Part shown: one piece after another, positions 54,099 through 58,971 of the stretch
How the letters are laid out: each line of letters opens with the position of its first letter
How positions within the stretch are numbered: the stretch's first letter is position 1
NCBI GenBank assembly: GCA_013289475.1
Contig: JABCZW010000010.1
Span: 1-58,971, forward strand
Source: Bacteroidota bacterium
GTDB taxonomy: Bacteria > Bacteroidota > Bacteroidia > JABEUT01
Length of the DNA: 58,971 nucleotides
Reading direction: 5' to 3'
Made by a program: the position numbers and the translations under genes
The notes under the pieces: model-generated
Seen by the model: only the letters and a program-made list of their open reading frames with translations
Databases searched by the model: none
What the model was told of the DNA's origin: nothing

Positions 54099-54106
54099 CA
54101 AATATA
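54099..54106 (-). promoter_or_regulatory. -7 box for the TMTC-like gene
   Basis: TATATTTG on the minus strand is an exact TAnnTTTG match whose last base is only 4 nt before the ATG, predicting a leaderless or nearly leaderless transcript. Confidence 0.5.
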
Positions 54107-54137
54107 ATGCACCCGTAATTATAATTGAGCCTGAGAA

Positions 54138-54182
54138 AAAAACAAAATCCTCAACGCCACCTATAAAGCAGCCTTGAGGATT
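54138..54182 (-). terminator. Terminator of the beta-flower gene
   Basis: AATCCTCAA (54146-54154) and TTGAGGATT (54174-54182) form a perfect 9-bp stem with a 19-nt loop. On the minus strand it is followed by TTTTGTTTTTTT-type sequence (54138-54149 region). It lies 24 nt beyond the stop codon. Confidence 0.65.
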
Positions 54183-54206
54183 CTATACTGAATGTAATAA
54201 GGTATT

Positions 54207-54626
54207 TTAGAAAGTAAAAAAGAAGAAGACAATAGCAGCCCATGTTTTAGGAACACCACTCGCACTTCCTATGCTACTACCTGAACCGTTTCTCACAGTT
54301 CCGTCATCATCAATTTTTCCTATGCTGCTGCCTGAATCGTTTCTCACAGTTCCGTCATTATCTACCTTACCTATGCTGCTACCCGAACCATTGCGTATGG
54401 TTCCGTCATTATCAATTTTTCCAATGCTGCTACCCGAACTATTACGCACAGTTCCGTCATTATCAATTTTTCCCACGCTGCTGCCTGAGCCGTTACGTAT
54501 CGTCCCATCCGATTCAATTTTGCCGGTGCTGCTTCCCGATGAACTGCGGAGTTCCTGGGCAGAAAGAGAATTTGTGCAGGTAAATAAAATAAAAGAAAGT
54601 GTTAATGCCGAAATAAGTTTTTTCAT
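54207..54626 (-). CDS. Exported five-fold beta-flower repeat protein
   Basis: A 139-residue protein. Residues 1-24 form a signal peptide ending SLSAQ. Residues 37-121 are five consecutive 17-residue repeats with the pattern I(D/E)xDGTxRNxSGSSxGK, preceded by a partial repeat. This regular unit fits the small five-fold beta-flower family, known mainly from Bacteroidetes structures. The last ~12 residues are hydrophobic (TWAAIVFFFFTF), perhaps a membrane-touching tail. Function unknown. Promoter and terminator are both visible, so it forms its own unit. Confidence 0.85.
   Translation of the reverse strand: MKKLISALTLSFILFTCTNSLSAQELRSSSGSSTGKIESDGTIRNGSGSSVGKIDNDGTVRNSSGSSIGKIDNDGTIRNGSGSSIGKVDNDGTVRNDSGSSIGKIDDDGTVRNGSGSSIGSASGVPKTWAAIVFFFFTF
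54264..54518 (-). repeat. Five tandem 51-nt coding repeats
   Basis: The DNA for residues 37-121 of the beta-flower protein is five in-frame 51-nt units that differ mostly at silent or conservative positions. They are spaced without non-coding spacers, so this is a coding repeat and not a CRISPR array. Confidence 0.9.
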
Positions 54627-54669
54627 GATTGAGTTTATTAAATAACGTTGTCGTTTAAATTGATCATAC

Positions 54670-54677
54670 CAAATATA
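54670..54677 (-). promoter_or_regulatory. -7 box for the beta-flower gene
   Basis: TATATTTG on the minus strand is an exact TAnnTTTG match, 43 nt before the ATG. Confidence 0.55.
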
Positions 54678-54761
54678 ATAAATTACTTAACCATCTAAAT
54701 TCTCTTATTTGTAAACCAACTTAGCACAGCTTAATTGGATACCTGGTTTATTGATAATTTT

Positions 54762-54769
54762 TATTTTTG
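54762..54769 (+). promoter_or_regulatory. -7 box for the methyltransferase gene
   Basis: TATTTTTG is an exact TAnnTTTG match, 16 nt before the ATG. Confidence 0.55.
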
Positions 54770-54785
54770 CTAATAATACTTATCT

Positions 54786-55634
54786 ATGGAAGATTCTATT
54801 CAACATATTTCTGACACTGCATTTTGGATAGCCGGATTTCGAGCTCAGGAAACAGAAAGAAAGGATGCTGTATTTAAAGATATACTGGCAAAAAAGCTTG
54901 CGGGCGAGAAGGGATTACAAATGGTTTCTGAAACCCCGCATAGCGCAGCAATGGCATTCGCCATGGTAGTGAGAACAACAGCAATAGACAGGCTTGTACT
55001 GTCTGCTGTTTCCCAAGGGATAGATACGGTAATTAATTTAGGCGCGGGCCTTGACACAAGGCCGTACAGGCTAAACTTACCAGCCCAATTGAAATGGATA
55101 GAAGTGGATTTTGACGCTATTATCAAATACAAGAATGAAAAATTATCAGACGATACACCTGCTTGCCAGTTAACCACTATAGCAGCAGATCTGTCAAACG
55201 ATGTTGAACGAAAAAAGCTCTTTGAGAAACTGGGTTCAGAAGTGAAGAATGCACTGGTAATAACAGAAGGTGTAATCGGGTATTTAACCAACGATCAGGC
55301 AGCTGCGCTATCGAAAGATATTTTCTCAATACCTTCATTTGCTTTTTGGGTGCAAGATTATGCCCAGGGAAAGATGAAAAACCACCGCCGTTCAAAAGAC
55401 ATGGTTAAAAAAATGGTAAAGCATACTCCGATTCAATTTCGAAGTGCTGACCCTATCGGTTTCTTTCACAAACATAGCTGGAAGATGAAGGAAAATATTT
55501 TTATCCTTGACGAAGCAAATAGGATTGGTAGGCCATTTCCGATGATGTTCCCCTGGAACTGGCTCATCAAGATACCTTCAGTAAGGCAACTGGGTAATAA
55601 AACGTATGGATATGCTATGTTTGCAAAAGTATAA
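54786..55634 (+). CDS. Leucine carboxyl methyltransferase-family SAM methyltransferase
   Basis: A 282-residue enzyme of the PPM1/LCM family (the group also known as SAM-dependent methyltransferase TIGR00027 in actinobacteria). VINLGAGLDTRPYRL is the SAM-binding motif, with IEVDFDAIIKYK as motif II and ALVITEGVIGYLTNDQAAAL following. Members methylate carboxyl groups of small molecules or proteins. The substrate here is unknown. Monocistronic, convergent with the ArsR-controlled operon. Confidence 0.88.
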   Translation: MEDSIQHISDTAFWIAGFRAQETERKDAVFKDILAKKLAGEKGLQMVSETPHSAAMAFAMVVRTTAIDRLVLSAVSQGIDTVINLGAGLDTRPYRLNLPAQLKWIEVDFDAIIKYKNEKLSDDTPACQLTTIAADLSNDVERKKLFEKLGSEVKNALVITEGVIGYLTNDQAAALSKDIFSIPSFAFWVQDYAQGKMKNHRRSKDMVKKMVKHTPIQFRSADPIGFFHKHSWKMKENIFILDEANRIGRPFPMMFPWNWLIKIPSVRQLGNKTYGYAMFAKV

Positions 55635-55649
55635 TTACCCTACAGAATT

Positions 55650-56225
55650 CTAATCTGTCATTCCCTTTCCATTAAGAATTTGCTGTATATATTTCTCAAC
55701 CCTTGCCTCCCTGGTTTTAGATTGTTTGGCTTGAGAAAAGTAAATAATATATGCTCTCTGCCGACCCGGTGTTAATGCATAAAAAGCCTTTTTAAGAGCA
55801 GTAAGTTTATTCAATTTATGTTGAAACTCTTCAGGAATTTTATAATCTGAAGTCTTTTTCTTGATAACTTTCAAACCCGCCTTTTCTACTTCAATAGCCT
55901 CAAAAATATAGGCCTTCAGAATTGGTTCCAGCTTAATTATTTCCTTTACGGATGTGAACTTAACCCAGCGAGCCGCTTGCACCTTTCCGGGCTGGAGGAG
56001 AATGCCTTCGGTATCACTTAACAAGACACCTTTGAAAAATGCTAATGCAACAGATTCTTTTAACCTGTTTATTCCTACTATGTTTTTTTTATTAAACGTA
56101 TAAACAGGAATGCTCCATTTCAATTCTTCAACCAGGTTGCAATTAAGACAAATTATTCTTAATGCCTCTAATTCTTCCCGCCACCTTGGAACGTTACTTA
56201 AATATATGTCAACCTTTGGGTTCAC
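55650..56225 (-). CDS. YdeI/OmdA-family protein (copy 2)
   Basis: A 191-residue protein with an N-terminal DUF1801-like domain (WREELEALRIICLN, ELKWSIPVYTF) and a C-terminal bacteriocin-protection/OmdA-like part ending in PGRQRAYIIYFSQAKQSKTR and VEKYIQQILNGKGM. Function not established; the family is linked to small iron- or stress-related modules and often occurs with AHSA1 proteins. It is a close paralog of the copy at 56680-57276 and lies last in the ArsR operon, 8 nt after the DoxX-like gene. Confidence 0.85.
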   Translation of the reverse strand: MNPKVDIYLSNVPRWREELEALRIICLNCNLVEELKWSIPVYTFNKKNIVGINRLKESVALAFFKGVLLSDTEGILLQPGKVQAARWVKFTSVKEIIKLEPILKAYIFEAIEVEKAGLKVIKKKTSDYKIPEEFQHKLNKLTALKKAFYALTPGRQRAYIIYFSQAKQSKTREARVEKYIQQILNGKGMTD

Positions 56226-56233
56226 TATCGTAA

Positions 56234-56635
56234 TTAATTCATTTCAATTTTACGGCTTGCCGGCCTGAAATACCAGGATACAACAACAAAGACAGCCTGA
56301 AAAAATGGGCCCATAAGCCCCTTTATGTTATGATCGCCGATTGCCAAATGCGAAGCAAAGGCACCTGTCATGGCAAAAAAGAAACCCGCATAGGCCCATT
56401 CTTTAAGAAGTTTAAACCTTGGAATTAAGATAGCTATAACCCCCAGGATTTTCCAAACGCCAAGTATAGTTAAAAAGTAAAGCGGGTAACCCAAATCAGT
56501 TATAATCTTTACCCACTGGTCATTTCTAAGTATAGCAAATATTCCGCTTTGCAACATACCAATAGCCAATAAAGCTGTAGCGATCCAATAAGTAATCCAT
56601 TTTCCTTTCCCTTGCGTTTTTTGTGTTGTTTCCAT
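56234..56635 (-). CDS. DoxX-like membrane protein
   Basis: A 133-residue protein with four hydrophobic helices. YWIATALLAIGMLQSGIF, GVWKILGVIAILIPRF and AYAGFFFAMTGAFASHLA are typical of the DoxX/DoxX-like family, inner-membrane proteins connected with redox or quinone-linked processes but poorly defined. Located between two YdeI-like paralogs in the ArsR-controlled operon. Confidence 0.88.
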   Translation of the reverse strand: METTQKTQGKGKWITYWIATALLAIGMLQSGIFAILRNDQWVKIITDLGYPLYFLTILGVWKILGVIAILIPRFKLLKEWAYAGFFFAMTGAFASHLAIGDHNIKGLMGPFFQAVFVVVSWYFRPASRKIEMN

Positions 56636-56679
56636 TTTTTTGTTTTTTTTAAAATTTATTAATTTGTTTATTCAATGAT

Positions 56680-57276
56680 CTAATCATCTATTCCCTTTCC
56701 CATTAGAATTTGCTGTATATATTTCTCAACTCTTTCCTCTCTGGTTTTGGATAGCTTAGCCTGTGAGATATAATAGATATATCCTCTCTGCCGACCAGGG
56801 GTTAATGCATAAAAAGCTTTTTTCAGGGCAGGCATTTCATCCAGTTTATTCTGAAGTTCTTCCGGCATTTTGTATTCCGAGGTTTTTTTCAGCGTCACTT
56901 TCAAACCTGCTTTTTCCACTCCAACAGCTTCTTTAATATAAGCTTTCAGTGTAGGCGCCAGCTTTGTAATCTCCTTTACATTAGTGAAACGTATTTGGCG
57001 TGGCACCTGAACATTTGGTGTTTGCTGTATAAGAATACCGTGTTCATCTTTTAACAAAGCACCTTTGAAAAACAAGTAAGCACAATAGTCCTTAAATCCA
57101 TGTATCAATACTATGTTTTTACCATCTGGTGTGGTGTAGCATGGGCAGCCCCATTTTAGGTCTTCTATCAGTCCGCAATCGAGAGCAATGGTTCTCAATT
57201 TTCCGTATTCTTCTTGCCACTTGGTAGGCTTAGTGAAGAACCAATCTACCTTAGGATTTAATTTAATCGTTGCCAT
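56680..57276 (-). CDS. YdeI/OmdA-family protein (copy 1)
   Basis: A 198-residue paralog of the protein at 55650-56225. WQEEYGKLRTIALDCGL and EDLKWGCPCYTTPDGKNIV form the DUF1801-like half, and PGRQRGYIYYISQAKLSKTR with VEKYIQQILMGKGIDD the C-terminal part. DNA identity to copy 2 is still obvious around the 3' end, suggesting a fairly recent tandem duplication. It follows the AHSA1 gene after 6 nt. Confidence 0.87.
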   Translation of the reverse strand: MATIKLNPKVDWFFTKPTKWQEEYGKLRTIALDCGLIEDLKWGCPCYTTPDGKNIVLIHGFKDYCAYLFFKGALLKDEHGILIQQTPNVQVPRQIRFTNVKEITKLAPTLKAYIKEAVGVEKAGLKVTLKKTSEYKMPEELQNKLDEMPALKKAFYALTPGRQRGYIYYISQAKLSKTREERVEKYIQQILMGKGIDD

Positions 57277-57282
57277 GGTGTA

Positions 57283-57765
57283 TTATTTTAATTTGCTCAT
57301 TATTTCTTGTATCCTGTCATGTGCCATACTCAGGCCTTGTGCAAAAGGCATTTTCAATAATTGGTCCCTTACTGCAACCGATTCATAAATAGTGTGTGTA
57401 GTGAGTTTACTGGTGTTATCGGTAAGCTTTTCAAATGTTATTAACTCAAGCTGAACACCCAATGGCGCATTCTCCATTTCAAAAGTACGGGTGATCTTTT
57501 TGTTCGGGATAAACTCGTGAAATACACCGCTGCCTTTGAATACCACCTTTCCATTTGCATCGGTCGACTCCTGTTGATAACTGCCATGCTTCTTTCCTTC
57601 AAACTTCACCATTTTAGATGTTGCATAGGGGTTCGACATCCATTGCTCAATAAGCGCCGGTTCTGCATGTGCTTTAAAAAGTAACTCAACGGGCAAATCA
57701 AATTCCCGTGTAATTGTTAAATCCTGTTTGCCGTCTTCGGCTTTGATTTTTGTTTTCAGTTCCAT
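57283..57765 (-). CDS. AHSA1/SRPBCC-domain protein
   Basis: A 160-residue START-like protein. ITREFDLPVELLFKAHAEP, WMSNPYATSKMVKFEGKKHG and GVFHEFIPNKKITRTFEMEN are hallmarks of activator-of-Hsp90-like SRPBCC proteins, which have a deep hydrophobic pocket. This type is nearly always encoded next to an ArsR regulator, as here (1-nt gap). The ligand is unknown. Confidence 0.9.
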   Translation of the reverse strand: MELKTKIKAEDGKQDLTITREFDLPVELLFKAHAEPALIEQWMSNPYATSKMVKFEGKKHGSYQQESTDANGKVVFKGSGVFHEFIPNKKITRTFEMENAPLGVQLELITFEKLTDNTSKLTTHTIYESVAVRDQLLKMPFAQGLSMAHDRIQEIMSKLK

Positions 57766-57766
57766 G

Positions 57767-58096
57767 TTATTTGATTTTATCTGGTTTATATTTTTTCATT
57801 ACAGATTCCAATTTGTTATACCGGTCATCCCACATTTTGCGGAATGGTTCAATAAAGTCTGCTATCTCTTTCATTTTATTTGTATTTATGTTATAATAAA
57901 CTTCTCTACCGCTTTGTTCCTGTTCAAGCAATTTACATTCGGTAAGTATTTGCAAGTGCTTTGAAACGGTCGGCCTGGCAGTATCAAAGTTGGATGCTAT
58001 GGCACCTGCTGTCATCGCTTGTGAAGCAACTAATACAAGTATAGCCCTTCTGGTAGGGTCTGAAATGGCTTGAAAAACGTCGCGTCTCAGGTTCAT
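57767..58096 (-). CDS. ArsR-family winged-helix transcriptional regulator
   Basis: A 109-residue regulator. The helix-turn-helix lies in [20 protein letters not shown], followed by the wing [15 protein letters not shown]. No metal-binding Cys pair (CxC) is present; the protein resembles SdpR-type ArsR members that pair with SRPBCC proteins. First gene of the operon arsR-AHSA1-ydeI-doxX-ydeI. Two inverted-repeat operators overlap its promoter, so it probably represses its own operon. Confidence 0.93.
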   Translation of the reverse strand: MNLRRDVFQAISDPTRRAILVLVASQAMTAGAIASNFDTARPTVSKHLQILTECKLLEQEQSGREVYYNINTNKMKEIADFIEPFRKMWDDRYNKLESVMKKYKPDKIK

Positions 58097-58099
58097 TGT

Positions 58100-58115
58100 G
58101 TAGTTATTTGACTAC
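58100..58115. promoter_or_regulatory. ArsR operator, proximal copy
   Basis: GTAGT-TATTTG-ACTAC, a perfect 5-bp inverted repeat directly upstream of arsR. It shares 13 of 15 bases with the distal copy. Confidence 0.6.
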
Positions 58116-58122
58116 AAATATA
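58115..58122 (-). promoter_or_regulatory. -7 box of the ArsR operon
   Basis: TATATTTG on the minus strand is an exact TAnnTTTG match lying between the two operator copies, 18 nt before the ATG. Confidence 0.65.
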
Positions 58123-58126
58123 TATG

Positions 58127-58141
58127 AAGTTATTTAACTAC
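58127..58141. promoter_or_regulatory. ArsR operator, distal copy
   Basis: AAGTTATTTAACTAC contains AGTTA-TT-TAACT, a perfect 5-bp inverted repeat, and repeats the proximal copy 26 bp away. Confidence 0.6.
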
Positions 58142-58275
58142 GCATTGTTTTTTGCATTTTTTTTGAAATAAAATAGGAAGAACTTGATTTTCAGAGCGAA
58201 AGATTTGAATAGAAAATCAAATATTTTTTTGATCATTACCACACAGATGAGAAATAAAGAGGGGGATAAAAAGAG

Positions 58276-58300
58276 AAAGGGAGCAAAAATTGCTCCCTTT
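58276..58300 (-). terminator. Terminator of the tRNA-Leu gene
   Basis: AAAGGGAGCA (58276-58285) and TGCTCCCTTT (58291-58300) form a perfect 10-bp stem with a 5-nt loop. On the minus strand it is followed by CTCTTTTTATC. Confidence 0.8.
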
Positions 58301-58309
58301 CAGCTATCG

Positions 58310-58393
58310 TACCCGGAGTCGGAATCGAACCGACATTCTGTTGCCAGAACTGGTTTTTGAGACCAGCGCGTCTACCGGTTCCGCCATCCGGGC
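58310..58393 (-). tRNA. tRNA-Leu (anticodon CAA)
   Basis: Folds as a class II tRNA on the minus strand. Acceptor GCCCGGA pairs with TCCGGGT (G-T at the first pair), with A73 as discriminator. The D arm has GGTAGACGC, the anticodon arm is CTGGT-CTCAAAA-ACCAG with anticodon CAA, the long variable arm is TTCTG-GCAA-CAGAA, and the T arm holds GGTTCGATTCC. CCA is not encoded. It decodes UUG. Confidence 0.95.
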
Positions 58394-58413
58394 GTGAATA
58401 TTGGTAGGGGCTG

Positions 58414-58421
58414 CGAAATTA
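58414..58421 (-). promoter_or_regulatory. Candidate -7 box of the tRNA-Leu gene
   Basis: TAATTTCG on the minus strand matches 7 of 8 positions of TAnnTTTG, with a TTG 19 nt upstream. It lies 20 nt before the mature 5' end. Confidence 0.4.
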
Positions 58422-58450
58422 GGCTTTATTTTGAATTTGGCAAGAGTGAA

Positions 58451-58971
58451 TTATACAAAGCTTTGCAGGTCGTATAGTTTCTTGTAAACCCCGTTCTGGG
58501 CTATTAAGTTAATATGGGTACCACGTTCAACTATACTACCCTTTTGCATAACTATAATTTCGTCGGCATTTTTAATGGTGGAAAGCCTATGAGCTATAAC
58601 AATTGAGGTACGATGAGACATTAGTTTTGTGAGGGCATCCTGTACCAGCCTTTCCGATTCAGCATCGAGTGCCGATGTAGCTTCATCTAGTATAAGTACT
58701 GGCGGGTTTTTAAGTATGGCCCGGGCAATACTCATACGCTGGCGTTCGCCACCCGATAATTTGCTTCCCCTATCCCCAATATTGGTTTGGTAACCATTCT
58801 CCATACGCATAATAAAATCATGCGCATTAGCCACTTTTGCCGCTTCTATAACCTGTTCGTCGGTTACATTATTCATACCAAAAGCTATATTGTTTTTAAC
58901 TGTATCGTTAAATAAAATACTCTCCTGTGTTACAATACCCATAAGGCTGCGTAATTGAGTAAGGCTAAGGT
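58451..58971 (-). CDS. ABC exporter ATP-binding domain, C-terminal part (5' truncated at window edge)
   Basis: The frame continues in-register to the window end: the residues before the internal Met read LSLTQLRSL, followed by [15 protein letters not shown], the Q-loop region. So the gene extends beyond the window and the internal ATG is not the start. [16 protein letters not shown] is the ABC signature, [12 protein letters not shown]alker B and D loop, and [10 protein letters not shown] the H loop. This fits the nucleotide-binding half of a fused MsbA-like exporter of lipids or drugs in the inner membrane. Confidence 0.93.
   Translation of the reverse strand, partial: LSLTQLRSLMGIVTQESILFNDTVKNNIAFGMNNVTDEQVIEAAKVANAHDFIMRMENGYQTNIGDRGSKLSGGERQRMSIARAILKNPPVLILDEATSALDAESERLVQDALTKLMSHRTSIVIAHRLSTIKNADEIIVMQKGSIVERGTHINLIAQNGVYKKLYDLQSFV

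Noticed and set aside
54264..54518. Tandem repeats resembling a CRISPR array
   Set aside because: Units are 51 nt, contiguous and in frame with a coding sequence; there are no unique spacers and no cas genes.
58451..58942. Short ABC protein starting at the ATG at 58942
   Set aside because: The frame runs on to the window edge with conserved residues before the Met; the gene is cut by the window.

Overview
The window is a chromosomal segment of a Bacteroidota (Bacteroidetes) bacterium, probably a non-Bacteroidales lineage close to Chitinophagales or Sphingobacteriales. The signs are a type IX secretion (T9SS) C-terminal sorting domain, DUF5723 and GWxTD-domain proteins, a PorE-like TPR/propeller/OmpA protein, a GlsA/GlsB-type aminolipid acyltransferase pair, and promoters with the Bacteroidetes -7 box TAnnTTTG rather than E. 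coli-type boxes. The DNA is AT-rich and densely packed. Several convergent neighbours share their stop codons. I see no transposase, prophage, CRISPR array or rRNA. One tRNA gene is present.

Region 1 (1-2045): the 3' end of a saccharopine/alanine dehydrogenase-like gene, then a secreted NHL-repeat protein with a T9SS sorting domain. Region 2 (2046-17525): a complete division and cell wall (dcw) cluster on the minus strand, in transcription order mraZ-rsmH-ftsL-like-ftsI-murE-mraY-murD-ftsW-murG-murC-ftsQ-ftsA-ftsZ. It begins at a three-repeat MraZ operator and ends at a strong hairpin terminator. murF and ddl are not in it.

Region 3 (17760-26021): a PMT-like membrane protein with TPRs and a possible phosphodiester glycosidase, followed by what I consider the most interesting locus. 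A plus-strand operon encodes an O-acyltransferase (GlsA-like), an N-acyltransferase (GlsB/OlsB-like) and an Asp/Asn beta-hydroxylase-family enzyme (the OlsC superfamily) with a hydrophobic tail. It meets tail to tail a minus-strand operon of two paralogous sulfotransferases flanking a short-chain dehydrogenase. Together these could make a hydroxylated, possibly sulfated, aminoacyl lipid. That reading is an inference.

Region 4 (26105-44460): two copies of an unnamed two-gene module (a 542-residue lipoprotein followed by a DUF5723-like outer-membrane protein) bracket mostly housekeeping genes: a tiny Lys-rich exported protein, DUF2279, miaA, a PRiA4_ORF3-like protein, xerD, a glycosyltransferase, a GWxTD protein, an SDR, comEB-pdxA-arsC-fumC, and an APC permease.

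Region 5 (44457-54626): a YebC operon with a 2-hydroxyacid dehydrogenase and an NAD(P)-binding protein. A TPR protein and a beta-propeller/SPOR fusion follow, divergent from a PorE-like OmpA protein. Then come a TMTC-like glycosyltransferase with TPRs and a five-repeat beta-flower protein. Region 6 (54786-58971): a methyltransferase, an ArsR-controlled operon (arsR, AHSA1 protein, two YdeI-like paralogs flanking DoxX), tRNA-Leu(CAA), and the 3' end of an ABC exporter gene cut by the window edge.
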